A DNA stretch of 43,567 bases from Streptomyces misionensis. Its GTDB lineage: Bacteria > Actinomycetota > Actinomycetes > Streptomycetales > Streptomycetaceae. Under the pieces are notes generated by a model. That model was not told the origin of the DNA, searched no databases, and worked only from the letters and a program-made list of their open reading frames with translations. Location of the stretch: the NCBI RefSeq assembly GCF_007896895.1, contig NZ_VOGW01000132.1:1-43567 (forward strand), given 5' to 3'. The number at the start of each line of letters is the position of its first letter. Position 1 is the stretch's first letter. This document shows, in pieces, positions 1 to 8,516 of this stretch. The translations under genes and the position numbers were made by a program.

Positions 1-43
1 CTCCTGACCCCGCGGGGTCCGGGACCGGCCGACCCCGGAGGGT

Positions 44-751
44 CTAGGACCAGGTGGCGACCAGATAGCCGACGCCGTAGGGCGCGTCCTCGTGGAGCAG
101 GGCGCCGTCGAGGTCCGTGTCCTCGGCGGCGCCCGCGAGGATCTGCCAGGGGGCGCGGCCGGACGCCTTCAGTTCGCGGGCGAGCCCGGCGTCCAGCGCC
201 CGGACGGCCTCGAGGTCGGCCGCGCCCAGTGCCCGGGCGACCGCCGCGTCGAACGGTGCCGCCCGCTCGTCCAGATAGCCCGGCGCCTTGACCGTGCGGC
301 AGGCGCTGGCGTCCCCCATGACCAGCAGCGCCACGCGCCCGGCCCGGGCCGCGAGTTCCCGTCCGGTCAGCACACACCGCTCGGGCGTGAGCGTCTCCTC
401 GACACCGAGCCCCTCGACCGGGGCGTCCCGCCGGCCGGTCCGCTCCAGCAGCCAGGCGCCGACCGCCAAGGACGACGGCAACTGCGGACCGTCGGCGGCG
501 CCTTGGCCCAGCCGCACGTCCAGCTCCACCCCGAACCCCCGGAACGACCCCGGCGCGCCCTGCGGGAACACCCCGCCTCCGCCCTGTCCGGCGGGGCCGA
601 TCACCACCAGCAGATCGGGGCGGGCGGCCGCGAGCACCCCGAGCGCGTCCGTGCACGCCGCGCGGAGGGTGTCCAGTTCGGGTGCGGCCCCCGCGGCGAC
701 CTCGGGCACGAGCAGCGGCGGGCAGGGGCAGACGGCGGCGGCGACAAGCAT
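44..751 (-). CDS. LigB-like (class III extradiol dioxygenase superfamily) protein
   Basis: A 235-residue protein resembling the LigB/class III extradiol ring-cleavage dioxygenase fold often found next to miaB in streptomycetes. The start was set at the ATG at 751 because homology-like sequence begins there (MLVAAAVCPCPPLLVPEV). The in-frame extension further upstream is low-complexity. The N-terminal segment matches the family's PHPPLL-type motif, but the position that is normally a metal-binding His reads Cys (CPCPP). Other blocks are LLVVIGP near residue 50 and LLVMGDAS near residue 145. The substrate is unknown, and from the His change it may not be an active iron enzyme. No strong Shine-Dalgarno is visible. 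A decayed small gene and miaB lie upstream on the same strand. Family assignment is moderate; function is not assigned. Confidence 0.7.
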   Translation of the reverse strand: MLVAAAVCPCPPLLVPEVAAGAAPELDTLRAACTDALGVLAAARPDLLVVIGPAGQGGGGVFPQGAPGSFRGFGVELDVRLGQGAADGPQLPSSLAVGAWLLERTGRRDAPVEGLGVEETLTPERCVLTGRELAARAGRVALLVMGDASACRTVKAPGYLDERAAPFDAAVARALGAADLEAVRALDAGLARELKASGRAPWQILAGAAEDTDLDGALLHEDAPYGVGYLVATWS

Positions 752-822
752 GATCGGCAGCGTAACGCGGCCCCGGTGCGCACGGGCAGCCCCCATGGGG
801 GTGCCCGTGCCGGCGGCCGGGG

Positions 823-1048
823 TCAGTAGCGCTGCGGCACCTCGCTGTCGGGCACCGGCTCGGCCACCGTGAACCGGGTCAGGTACGCGTCCCACCGGCC
901 GTCGCTGACCAGCCGAAAGCCGTCAGCCTGCCAGAACAGGCCGGTCCTCCGGGGCCGGCGCGGATGCGCGGGCCGGGGCCGTCTCGACGATCAGTCCCCG
1001 TACGGCCGGCCAGCCCCCTCCCCTCCGGGTCGCCCGCCTGGGCGTCAC
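823..1048 (-). pseudogene. Frameshifted small gene between miaB and the LigB-like gene
   Basis: Two short minus-strand reading frames lie end to end here. The first runs from a GTG at 1048 and contains VRGLIVETAPA; it stops after about 40 residues. The second, in another frame, contains WQADGFRLVSDGRWDAYLT, then RFTVAEPVPDSEVPQRY, and stops at 823-825. The second part is protein-like (regular hydrophobic pattern, four aromatics, a clean C-terminus) but has no start of its own. The simplest reading is one small protein of about 75 residues split by a single frameshift, just downstream of miaB. I do not recognise the family. A sequencing error could give the same picture. Confidence 0.4.
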
Positions 1049-1067
1049 CGCGCGGGCACCGCTCCGG

Positions 1068-2594
1068 TCAGTCGCAGCCGCAGCCGCTCGCGACGGCCGG
1101 CAGCGGGGCCGGGACGCCGACCTTCGGCAGGCCGAGCATGACGCCGACGGGCTTGGCGGCCTCTTCGGCGGTGCGCTTCTCCCAGGCGTCGCCCGCGCGC
1201 GTGCGGCGCACGTCGAGCACCGCGCCCTCGGCGAGGAGGTGGTGCGGGGCGGCGTACGTCACCTCGACCGTGACCACGTCGCCGGGGCGGACCTCCTGTT
1301 CCGGCTTGGTGAAGTGGACCAGGCGGTTGTCGGGGGCGCGGCCGGAGAGCCGGTGCGTGGCGCCGTCCTTGCGGCCCTCGCCCTCGGCCACCATCAGTTC
1401 GAGGGTGCGGCCGACCTGCTTCTTGTTCTCCTCCCAGGAGATCTCCTCCTGGAGGGCGACCAGCCGCTCGTAGCGCGCCTGCACGACCTCCTTGGGGATC
1501 TGGTTCTCCATGGTCGCGGCCGGGGTGCCGGGGCGCTTGGAGTACTGGAAGGTGAAGGCCTGCGCGAACCGCGCCTCGCGGACCACGTGCAGGGTCTGCT
1601 CGAAGTCCTCCTCGGTCTCGCCGGGGAAGCCCACGATGATGTCGGTGGTGATGGCCGCGTGCGGGATGGCGGCGCGCACCTTCTCGATGATGCCGAGGTA
1701 GCGCTCCTGCCGGTACGAGCGGCGCATGGCCTTGAGGACCGGGTCCGAGCCGGACTGGAGCGGCATGTGCAGCTGCGGCATCACGTTCGGCGTCTCGGCC
1801 ATGGCGGCGATGACGTCGTCGGTGAAGTCGCGCGGGTGCGGGGAGGTGAAGCGGACGCGCTCCAGGCCGTCGATCGTGCCGCAGGCGCGCAGCAGCTTGC
1901 TGAAGGCCTCGCGGTCGCCGATGTCGGAGCCGTACGCGTTGACGTTCTGGCCGAGCAGGGTGATCTCGGAGACGCCCTCGGCGACCAGCGCCTCGACCTC
2001 GGCGAGGATGTCGCCGGGGCGGCGGTCCTTCTCCTTGCCGCGCAGCGCCGGGACGATGCAGAAGGTGCAGGTGTTGTTGCAGCCGACGGAGATCGACACC
2101 CAGGCCGCGTAGGCGCTCTCGCGCCGGGTGGGCAGGGTGGAGGGGAACGCCTCCAGGGACTCGGCGATCTCGACCTGCGCCTCCTCCTGGACGCGGGCGC
2201 GCTCCAGCAGGACGGGCAGCTTGCCGATGTTGTGCGTGCCGAAGACGACGTCCACCCAGGGCGCCTTCTTGACGATGGTGTCGCGGTCCTTCTGCGCGAG
2301 GCAGCCGCCGACCGCGATCTGCATGCCGGGCCGGGAGGCCTTCTTCGGCGCGAGCCGGCCGAGGTTGCCGTACAGCCGGTTGTCGGCGTTCTCGCGCACC
2401 GCGCAGGTGTTGAAGACGACCACGTCCGCGTCGCCGTCCGCGCCCTCCGGGGCCCGTACGTACCCGGCGTCCTCCAGCAGACCGGCCAATCGCTCGGAAT
2501 CGTGGACGTTCATCTGGCACCCATAGGTGCGGATCTCGTAGCTCTTGGGTGCGGGCACGTCCACTGCGGGGCTCCGGTCGCTGCTGCTGGTCAT
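1068..2594 (-). CDS. miaB: tRNA-2-methylthio-N6-dimethylallyladenosine synthase MiaB
   Basis: Radical-SAM methylthiotransferase that adds a methylthio group to i6A37 of tRNAs reading UNN codons. The 508-residue protein has the N-terminal UPF0004 domain with three Cys ligands for the auxiliary [4Fe-4S] cluster (C26 in [14 protein letters not shown]64 in [10 protein letters not shown]98 in VGGCLAQ). The radical-SAM motif CNNTCTFC follows (C172, C176, C179). A TRAM-type RNA-binding domain sits near residues 400-465. Length and order are normal for the family. The start at 2594 has no Shine-Dalgarno but has TACCCT at 2601-2606, six bases upstream, so the mRNA is probably leaderless. A short Pro/Ala-rich tail ends in GCGCD. 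Confidence 0.97.
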   Translation of the reverse strand: MTSSSDRSPAVDVPAPKSYEIRTYGCQMNVHDSERLAGLLEDAGYVRAPEGADGDADVVVFNTCAVRENADNRLYGNLGRLAPKKASRPGMQIAVGGCLAQKDRDTIVKKAPWVDVVFGTHNIGKLPVLLERARVQEEAQVEIAESLEAFPSTLPTRRESAYAAWVSISVGCNNTCTFCIVPALRGKEKDRRPGDILAEVEALVAEGVSEITLLGQNVNAYGSDIGDREAFSKLLRACGTIDGLERVRFTSPHPRDFTDDVIAAMAETPNVMPQLHMPLQSGSDPVLKAMRRSYRQERYLGIIEKVRAAIPHAAITTDIIVGFPGETEEDFEQTLHVVREARFAQAFTFQYSKRPGTPAATMENQIPKEVVQARYERLVALQEEISWEENKKQVGRTLELMVAEGEGRKDGATHRLSGRAPDNRLVHFTKPEQEVRPGDVVTVEVTYAAPHHLLAEGAVLDVRRTRAGDAWEKRTAEEAAKPVGVMLGLPKVGVPAPLPAVASGCGCD

Positions 2595-2735
2595 GGGTCA
2601 AGGGTAGGCGGTCCCGGACGCGCCACGGCCCGCGCTGTGGACAACCCCGCCCGTCCCGCCCGGGGCCCGGACGGGACGGGCCGTGGCGGGAAAAGCCGGT
2701 GGTGGACCGGGCGCCGGTCCGCCTAAGGTCGCCGG

Positions 2736-3095
2736 ATGAGCATGCGAACATTCCGTATCACCGTGCGCGGTGTCTTCGACGGCCTCACCGAGGACCAGCG
2801 GGCCGCGCTGCTGGCGGACGCCGCCGCCCATGACGTGCTGCGCGCGGCCTTCACCCCCGAGGGGACCCTGACCTACGACATCGCCGCCCGTCCGGCCTTC
2901 GTCTTCCGCTTCTCCGCCACCGGGGAGGAAGAGGAGGACATCCTGGAGGCGACCGAGCAGGCCGAGGCGGCGGCCGAGGCGTGGCTGACCGAGCGCGGCT
3001 ACGGTTTCAAGAACCTCCGCTCCTCGGCCGAGGACCTCTCCCAGGCGCCGTTGAGCAAGCGGCAGCGCCGCGCGGCCCGTTCGACGGAGGCATGA
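2736..3095 (+). CDS. DUF6204 family protein
   Basis: A 119-residue protein of the actinobacterial DUF6204 family, beginning MSMRTFRITVRGVFDGL. The N-terminal half alternates strands and helices (residues 5-60, with FRFSATGEEEEDILEATEQAE). The C-terminus is basic (LSKRQRRAARS). No signal peptide or membrane segment is visible. TAAGGT at 2724-2729 lies six bases before the ATG, so translation is probably leaderless; an alternative ATG is two codons downstream. It is divergent from miaB and 74 bp upstream of a MarR gene on the same strand. Function is unknown. Confidence 0.8.
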   Translation: MSMRTFRITVRGVFDGLTEDQRAALLADAAAHDVLRAAFTPEGTLTYDIAARPAFVFRFSATGEEEEDILEATEQAEAAAEAWLTERGYGFKNLRSSAEDLSQAPLSKRQRRAARSTEA

Positions 3096-3119
3096 GGCAG
3101 TGACCTTTCACCCCATAAA

Positions 3120-3133
3120 CTTGAGTAGTCAAG
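3120..3133. promoter_or_regulatory. Candidate MarR operator (CTTGA-N4-TCAAG)
   Basis: The 14-bp sequence CTTGAGTAGTCAAG is an inverted repeat with perfect 5-bp arms, 36 bp ahead of the MarR gene start. TTGA-N4-TCAA is a common half-site arrangement for MarR-family dimers. Autoregulation is inferred from position and symmetry. Confidence 0.6.
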
Positions 3134-3169
3134 GAATACGCAAGGAACCCGGCAAGGGAACGGCGGGTC

Positions 3170-3610
3170 ATGAGTGACACCCTGGACGCGGCGCTGCGGC
3201 TGATGCGGGCCCAGGCGGCGCTCGTACGGCGGTTCGACGCGCGGCTGGGCGGGCTGCACGGCGTGAGCCTCGCGGACTTCACGCTGCTGCTCCGGCTGGC
3301 ACAGGCGCCCGGCGGCCGGATGCGCCGGGTCGACCTCGCTGAGGCGCTGGGGCTGACCGCGTCCGGGGTCACCCGGGCGCTGGCCCCGCTGGAGCGGATC
3401 GGCCTGGTGTCCCGGGAGCCGGACGCCCGGGACGCGCGCGTGGCCTATGCGTCACTGACCGGGACGGGCCGCGAGCGGCTGCCGGAGATGCTGGCCACGG
3501 CCGAGGAGACGGCCGACGAGCTCTTCGCCGCCCCGGCCTGGGGCGAGCGGGACGTCCCCGTGCTCGCGGGCCTGCTGACCCGGCTCGGCGGCACCGGGCT
3601 GCGCTCCTGA
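3170..3610 (+). CDS. MarR family transcriptional regulator
   Basis: A 146-residue winged-helix dimer of the MarR type. The dimerisation helix comes first (residues 1-30). The DNA-binding core follows (RVDLAEALGLTASGVTRALAPLERIGL, about 58-85), then the wing with the diagnostic DxR pattern (EPDARDARVAYASLT). The ATG at 3170 follows a modest GGGAACGGCGGGTC ribosome-binding region. The ligand is unknown. The palindrome at 3120-3133 suggests autoregulation. The DUF6204 gene upstream could share transcription, and the downstream neighbour is convergent and separated by a strong terminator. Confidence 0.9.
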   Translation: MSDTLDAALRLMRAQAALVRRFDARLGGLHGVSLADFTLLLRLAQAPGGRMRRVDLAEALGLTASGVTRALAPLERIGLVSREPDARDARVAYASLTGTGRERLPEMLATAEETADELFAAPAWGERDVPVLAGLLTRLGGTGLRS

Positions 3611-3628
3611 TCCGGCCGCACGGCGGAC

Positions 3629-3668
3629 GGTGGGTGCCTAGCCCGCGCCCGCGGGCTAGGCACCCACC
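3629..3668. terminator. Bidirectional terminator, perfect 18-bp stem
   Basis: Bases 3629-3646 pair without mismatch with 3651-3668 across a 4-nt GCCC loop. It separates the convergent MarR and MazG-like genes. The stop codon of the MazG-like gene (3656-3658) lies inside the right arm. There is no U-tract, as is usual in Streptomyces. Confidence 0.85.
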
Positions 3669-4099
3669 TCCGTGGCACCCACCTCCGTGGCACCCTCCTG
3701 CGCCGCCGGCGTCCAGCCCTGGCGGCGCAGGACGGAGGACACGTCGGGCGCCCGGTAGAACTCGCCCTTGAGCACCTTGCCGTCGGCCCGGCGCGCGACC
3801 TGTCCGTCCGGGCCGAGTTTGCTCATGTTGGCGCGGTGGATCTCGGCGATCACCTCGTCCAGGTCGATGCCGTGGACCAGGGCGGTGCCGTACGCCACGT
3901 AGACCACGTCCGCCAGTTCGTGCGCCAGCTTGTCCAGCGGGCCCTCGACGGAGACCTCCTCGACCTCCGCGGCCTCCTCGGCGAGCATGTCCCGGCGGTG
4001 GGCGGCCAGTTCGGGGGACACCTCGGCCGGCGTGCTGCGGACGTCGAGGCCGAAGGCGCGGTGGAACTCACGGACGAGGTCGGCGGGGGAAGTGCTCAT
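3656..4099 (-). CDS. MazG-like nucleotide pyrophosphohydrolase
   Basis: A 147-residue all-alpha NTP pyrophosphohydrolase (MazG / PRA-PH superfamily), likely to hydrolyse a nucleoside triphosphate or house-cleaning substrate. Metal-binding acidic clusters are visible: EEAAEVEE near residues 41-48 and HELADVVYVAYGTA near 60-73. The family ending NMSKLGPDGQVARRADGKVLKG is near 90-111. The extreme C-terminus carries a duplicated GATEV peptide from a 15-bp direct repeat that runs into the terminator hairpin. TAGAGT at 4106-4111 lies six bases before the start and suggests a leaderless transcript. It is divergent from the TAXI gene. Confidence 0.85.
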   Translation of the reverse strand: MSTSPADLVREFHRAFGLDVRSTPAEVSPELAAHRRDMLAEEAAEVEEVSVEGPLDKLAHELADVVYVAYGTALVHGIDLDEVIAEIHRANMSKLGPDGQVARRADGKVLKGEFYRAPDVSSVLRRQGWTPAAQEGATEVGATEVGA

Positions 4100-4206
4100 G
4101 CGACGACTCTAGCCGCGGCCACCGACGGCGCCCGCCGCCCGGTCCCGGGCCGCCGTACCGCCCCGGCCCTGGTCAGCGCCGTACCTCGGCTGGCAGGATC
4201 ACCGCC

Positions 4207-5205
4207 ATGTCCAAGCTGTTCCTCCGGGTCGGCGGGCGCCGGGCGCTGCCGGGCGCGGCCGCCGGTGTCGTCGCCCTCGGCCTGCTGCTGTGGTGGCTGC
4301 TGCCCCTGGGCGAGAAGCCGCCGAGCGGGACGATCGTCTTCAGCACCGGCACGCCCAAGGGTGTCTACCAGGAGTACGGCGAGCGGTTGCGCAGCGAGCT
4401 GGCCAAGGACATGCCCGGGCTGAAGGTGAAGCTGCTCAACAGCGCGGGCTCGCAGGAGAACGTCCAGCGGGTGGCGACCGGGAAGGCCGACTTCACCATC
4501 GCGGCGGCCGACGCCGTGCAGACGTACGAGGTGGCGCACCGCAGCGGTGCCGGGCGGCTGCGCGGGGTGGCCCGGCTCTACGACGACTACGTGCACCTCA
4601 TAGTGCGCAGCGACTCGGGCATCCGGAGCGTCGGCGACCTGCGGCACAAGCGGGTGGCGACCGGGCTGCCCGACTCCGGGGTGAAGCTGATCGCCGACCG
4701 GGTGCTGCGCGCCGCCGGCATCGACCCGCTCAAGGACATCACGCCGGCCGCCGACGGCATCGACGTCGGGCCCGACCGGCTCGAACAGGGCGGCATCGAC
4801 GCGTTCTTCTGGTCGGGCGGCCTGCCCACCCGGGGGCTGGTCTCCCTGGCGAAGAAGGGTGCCTTCCGGTTCGTCCCGATCGAGGCCGACCTGGTCACCA
4901 AGCTGCACGCGCAGGGGCAGGAGACGCGCTACTACCGGGCCACGAACATGCCCGAGTCGGCGTATCCGGGTGTCCAGCAGGGCGAGGAGGTGCCGACGAT
5001 CGCGGTGTCCAACCTGCTGATGACCCGCGCGGACGTGGACCCGCGGCTGACCGAGTGGGTGACCCGCACGGTGATCAAGAGCCGGGACGGCATCGGCGCC
5101 CATGTCCACTCCGCCCAGCTCGTCGACCTGCGCACCGCCATCTACACCGACCCGATCCCCCTCCAGGCGGGCGCACGGCGCTACTACCGCTCGGTCAAGC
5201 CCTGA
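4207..5205 (+). CDS. Orphan TAXI-family solute-binding protein, membrane anchored
   Basis: A 332-residue TAXI-family (TRAP-associated extracytoplasmic immunogenic) binding protein. One N-terminal hydrophobic segment (about residues 15-32, AAGVVALGLLLWWLL) has no lipobox or clear signal-peptidase site, so it is probably an uncleaved anchor. Family features are IVFSTGTPKGVYQEYGERL at about 41-59, the SQENVQRVATGKADFTIA block at about 81-98, and DALEQG/FFWSGG-type motifs in the middle. No TRAP permease gene is nearby. The 3' end overlaps the convergent gluK stop by 11 bp. Known TAXI proteins include a glutamate/glutamine binder, so a ligand shared with GluK is an attractive inference. Confidence 0.85.
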   Translation: MSKLFLRVGGRRALPGAAAGVVALGLLLWWLLPLGEKPPSGTIVFSTGTPKGVYQEYGERLRSELAKDMPGLKVKLLNSAGSQENVQRVATGKADFTIAAADAVQTYEVAHRSGAGRLRGVARLYDDYVHLIVRSDSGIRSVGDLRHKRVATGLPDSGVKLIADRVLRAAGIDPLKDITPAADGIDVGPDRLEQGGIDAFFWSGGLPTRGLVSLAKKGAFRFVPIEADLVTKLHAQGQETRYYRATNMPESAYPGVQQGEEVPTIAVSNLLMTRADVDPRLTEWVTRTVIKSRDGIGAHVHSAQLVDLRTAIYTDPIPLQAGARRYYRSVKP

Positions 5206-6640
5206 GCGTCCGCGCCGCCGGCGCCCCGTGCGCCCCCTCGCCGTCCGTGTGCCTGGGCACCGACACCGTCACCCGCAGACCGCGCGGCTCGTGGTGGCCG
5301 TACTCGATCGAGCCGCCGCCGGCCGCGAGGAGGGCACGGGTGATGGACAGGCCGAGGCCGGAACCCTTGACGTTCTGGTGGCGGCCGCTGCGCCAGAAAC
5401 GGTCGCCCACGCGCGCGAGCTCCTCGTCGGTGAGACCGGGTCCGGTGTCGGTGACGACGACCCTCGCGCTGTCGCCGTCGGCGGCGACGGTGACCTCGAC
5501 CCGGCCGCCCCCGGGGGTGAACTTCACCGCGTTGTCGATCACCGCGTCCAGCGCGCTGGACAGGGCGATCGGATCGGCCCAGCCGGTGGTGGCCGGGCAG
5601 TCGCCGGTCAGCAGCACCCCCTTGGCCTCGGCGGCCGGTGCCCAGGCGGCCAGCCGCTCCTCGGCCATCTCGCCGATGTCGGTCAGGCACAGCTCGGCCT
5701 CGGCGTGCTCGGCGAGCGCCAGGTCGAGCAGGTCGTCCAGGACCTGGGCGAGGCGCTTGCCCTCGGTACGCACCGAGGCGATCTCCTCGTTGTCCTCCGG
5801 GAGTTCGAGTGCCAGCAGTTCGATGCGCAGCAGCAGCGCCGACAGCGGGTTGCGCAACTGGTGCGAGGCGTCCGCGACGAAGGCGCGCTGCTGCTCCAGC
5901 ACGTCCTCGACATGGTCCGCCATCTCGTTGAACGACCGGGCCAGGCGCCGCAGTTCCGGCGGTCCGCCGGCCGCCGCCACCCGGGACTTCAGACGCCCGG
6001 TGGCGATGTCGTGGGTGGTGGCGTCCAGGACCCGGACCGGCCGGAGCACCCACCCGGTCAGCCGCAGCGCCGCGCCGACGGCCAGCAGCATGGCCGCGCA
6101 CTCGCCGGCCGCGATGAGCAGCCAGTCGTGCAGGGTCCGCGAGCGCAGCGGCCCGGTCGGCGAGTCGGTGACGACGACCGCGACGACGTCGCCGTCCCGG
6201 ATCACCGGTGAGGCGACGACCAGCCGGCCGCGCCGCCAGGGCCACACCTGCTCGGGGTCGTGGCTGCGCCGGCTGAGCAGCGCCTCGTCGAAGGCCGAGC
6301 GCACCTCCCCCGCCGGCGGTACGAACCAGTCGCCGGGTGCGTTGGCCATGGCGGAGCCGTTGCGGTAGAAGACGCCCGCGCGAATGCCGTAGACCTCGTG
6401 GTAGCTGTCCAGTTCGCTGCGCAGGGCCTCCCAGCGCTCGTCCGTGCTGGTGTGCCGGGAGCCGCTGGGCCCGTCGGTGACGAACTGGGCGAGGGCGGCG
6501 AAGCGCGCGGTGTCGTCGATCCGGTCCACGACGACCTTCTGCTGCTCGGCGGCGGCCATGCTGGCGGCCAGCGGTACGCCGAGGGCGAGGAGGACGGCCG
6601 CCATCAGGACGATGAGCAGCGGCAGCAGCCGTGTGCGCAC
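5195..6640 (-). CDS. gluK: Sensor histidine kinase GluK
   Basis: A 481-residue membrane histidine kinase. TM1 is at about 5-27, followed by an extracytoplasmic sensor region of about 28-172. TM2 is at about 173-196, then HAMP to about 250. HisKA carries the phospho-acceptor His260 in DASHQLRNPLSAL. The ATPase has N370 (DAVIDNAVKFT), DTGPGL (398-403) and GSGLGLSI (426-433). It lies 9 bp downstream of the response regulator and next to a glutamate-type ABC operon, matching the GluR-GluK system of S. coelicolor that senses extracellular glutamate and activates gluABCD. The assignment rests on synteny and domains. Its stop overlaps the convergent TAXI gene. Confidence 0.9.
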   Translation of the reverse strand: MRTRLLPLLIVLMAAVLLALGVPLAASMAAAEQQKVVVDRIDDTARFAALAQFVTDGPSGSRHTSTDERWEALRSELDSYHEVYGIRAGVFYRNGSAMANAPGDWFVPPAGEVRSAFDEALLSRRSHDPEQVWPWRRGRLVVASPVIRDGDVVAVVVTDSPTGPLRSRTLHDWLLIAAGECAAMLLAVGAALRLTGWVLRPVRVLDATTHDIATGRLKSRVAAAGGPPELRRLARSFNEMADHVEDVLEQQRAFVADASHQLRNPLSALLLRIELLALELPEDNEEIASVRTEGKRLAQVLDDLLDLALAEHAEAELCLTDIGEMAEERLAAWAPAAEAKGVLLTGDCPATTGWADPIALSSALDAVIDNAVKFTPGGGRVEVTVAADGDSARVVVTDTGPGLTDEELARVGDRFWRSGRHQNVKGSGLGLSITRALLAAGGGSIEYGHHEPRGLRVTVSVPRHTDGEGAHGAPAARTLRA

Positions 6641-6649
6641 CCGTCCCCG

Positions 6650-7336
6650 CTAGGCGGCCGAGGCGACGAGACGGTAGCCGACGCCGCGTACGGTCTCGAT
6701 CAGGGCGGGCATGCGCAGCTTGGCGCGCAGGGAGGCGACGTGCACCTCCAGGGTGCGGCCCGTGCCCTCCCAACTGGTGCGCCAGACCTCGCTGATTATC
6801 TGTTCCCGCCGGAACACCACGCCGGGGCGCTGGGCGAGCAGGGCCAGCAGGTCGAACTCCTTGCGGGTCAGCTGGACGACCGAGCCCTCCACGCTGACCT
6901 GGCGGGTGGGCAGTTCGATCCGCACCACTCCGAGGTGCAGGCTGCTCTCCCCGCCCTGCGCCGACTCCTCGTGGGTGGTGCGCCGGCTGACGGCGTGGAT
7001 CCGGGCGAGCAGTTCCCCGGTGTCGTACGGCTTCACCACGTAGTCGTCGGCGCCCAGGTTGAGCCCGTGGATGCGCGAGCGCACGTCGGAGCGGGCGGTG
7101 ACCATGATGACCGGGGTGGTGGTGCGCTTGCGGATCTTGCCGCAGACCTCGTAGCCGTCCTGGTCGGGCAGGCCGAGGTCGAGCAGGACCACGCCGAAGC
7201 CGGCGCCCTCCGGGACGAGCGCCTGGAGGGCCTCCTCGCCGTTGCGCGCGTGGGTGACGTCGAAGCCGTGCCGCTTGAGCACGGCGGACAGGGCCGCGGC
7301 GACGTGGTTGTCGTCCTCGACGAGCAGCAGTCTCAT
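6650..7336 (-). CDS. gluR: OmpR-family response regulator GluR
   Basis: A 228-residue regulator with a receiver domain (acidic pocket E7-D9, phospho-acceptor D53 in LLDLGLP, Lys102 in VKPYD) and a C-terminal winged helix (TRKEFDLLALLAQRPG, later VRGVGYRL). The start at 7336 was chosen because GGAGGGGGCC precedes it at good spacing and the receiver domain begins there; the frame is open further upstream but not conserved-looking. Followed by gluK after 9 bp, so they form an operon. It is divergent from gluA, and a direct repeat ahead of gluA is the likely binding site. Family knowledge: GluR activates gluABCD in S. coelicolor. Confidence 0.92.
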   Translation of the reverse strand: MRLLLVEDDNHVAAALSAVLKRHGFDVTHARNGEEALQALVPEGAGFGVVLLDLGLPDQDGYEVCGKIRKRTTTPVIMVTARSDVRSRIHGLNLGADDYVVKPYDTGELLARIHAVSRRTTHEESAQGGESSLHLGVVRIELPTRQVSVEGSVVQLTRKEFDLLALLAQRPGVVFRREQIISEVWRTSWEGTGRTLEVHVASLRAKLRMPALIETVRGVGYRLVASAA

Positions 7337-7631
7337 TCCGGCCCCCTCCGGTTCAGCGGTCGTACGGACGCGGTTCGCGTTCGCCCTGTAGATCGGATGC
7401 ACACGCGCGTGCACCAAGGCAGTGACGCCGATGGAGCCGGACCCCGTCAAGAGGGTTCCGGTCGCCACCCGCTTCCGTTATCCGGCCGATATCCATCTGG
7501 TCACATCGTGCTACGAGATGTTGCCGATGGTTGTCCGATCGTGATGCTCAGATCTCCCTCAGATGTGATGACGCAGGTCACAGCCCCTCATTACTGTCCT
7601 CCGAAACCGAGGAGGACGGAGCCGGAAAGCG
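7337..7631. promoter_or_regulatory. Divergent gluRK / gluABCD control region
   Basis: This 295-bp gap holds no gene. For gluA, TACTGT at 7592-7597 is a good -10 box, with a weak TGACG-type -35 about 18 bp upstream (7568-7573). The CTCAGAT direct repeat lies immediately upstream. Towards gluR a GC palindrome (CACGCGCGTG) sits near 7402-7411, but I see no convincing -10/-35 pair for gluRK. Confidence 0.6.
7547..7564 (+). promoter_or_regulatory. Candidate GluR box: CTCAGAT direct repeat, 11-bp period
   Basis: CTCAGAT occurs at 7547-7553 and again at 7558-7564, one helical turn apart. OmpR-type regulators bind such head-to-tail repeats. The second copy ends 3-4 bp before the proposed -35 of gluA, which suits an activator. 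Confidence 0.5.
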
Positions 7632-8408
7632 ATGACCGAAGTACAGGTGGCCAAGGAGGACAGGGCCGCTTCCGACGAACTGGTCGTCCTGAAGAGCGTC
7701 AACAAGCACTTCGGCGCGTTGCACGTGCTCCAGGACATCGACCTGACGATCGACCGCGGTGAGGTGGTGGTGGTCATCGGACCCTCCGGGTCCGGCAAGT
7801 CGACCTTGTGCCGCACCATCAACCGCCTGGAGACGATCGACTCGGGCACCATCACGATCGACGGCAAGCCCCTGCCGCACGAGGGCCGGGAGCTGGCGCG
7901 GCTGCGCGCCGACGTCGGGATGGTCTTCCAGTCCTTCAACCTCTTCGCGCACAAGACCGTGCTCGAGAACGTGATGCTGGGCCAGATCAAGGTCCGCAGG
8001 GCGGACAAGAAGGCGGCCGAGGAGAAGGCGCGGGCCCTGCTGGACCGGGTCGGGGTCGGCACCCAGGCCGACAAGTACCCCGCACAGCTCTCCGGCGGCC
8101 AGCAGCAGCGTGTCGCCATCGCCCGGGCGCTGGCGATGAACCCGAAGGTGATGCTCTTCGACGAGCCGACCTCGGCCCTCGACCCCGAGATGATCAACGA
8201 GGTCCTGGACGTCATGCAGCAGCTGGCGCGCGAGGGCATGACGATGATCGTCGTCACCCACGAGATGGGCTTCGCGCGGTCGGCCGCCAACCGCGTGGTC
8301 TTCATGGCGGACGGCCGGATCCTCGAACAGGCCAGCCCCGAGCAGTTCTTCAGCAACCCGCGCAGCGACCGGGCCAAGGACTTCCTGTCCAAGATCCTGC
8401 ACCACTGA
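7632..8408 (+). CDS. gluA: Glutamate ABC transporter ATP-binding protein GluA
   Basis: A 258-residue ABC ATPase of the polar amino acid class. It has Walker [10 protein letters not shown] near residue 50, the Q-loop in MVFQSFNLF, signature LSGGQQQR near 154, Walker [15 protein letters not shown] near 176, and the switch His in VTHEMGF. It energises glutamate import with GluBCD. First gene of the gluABCD operon, divergent from gluRK; the ATG follows a GGAAAG ribosome-binding site. The leader carries the proposed GluR box. Assignment is by motif and by the conserved order ATPase, binding protein, two permeases. Confidence 0.95.
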   Translation: MTEVQVAKEDRAASDELVVLKSVNKHFGALHVLQDIDLTIDRGEVVVVIGPSGSGKSTLCRTINRLETIDSGTITIDGKPLPHEGRELARLRADVGMVFQSFNLFAHKTVLENVMLGQIKVRRADKKAAEEKARALLDRVGVGTQADKYPAQLSGGQQQRVAIARALAMNPKVMLFDEPTSALDPEMINEVLDVMQQLAREGMTMIVVTHEMGFARSAANRVVFMADGRILEQASPEQFFSNPRSDRAKDFLSKILHH

Positions 8409-8516
8409 GGGTGCGGGCGGCCACGGCCGCCGCGCCTCACCGGGTCCGGTTTCCCCACGGACCTCGGTCGCCTTTTCCGACGGACCTCGTTCTCTCCACT
8501 TCGAAGGATGTTCAGC

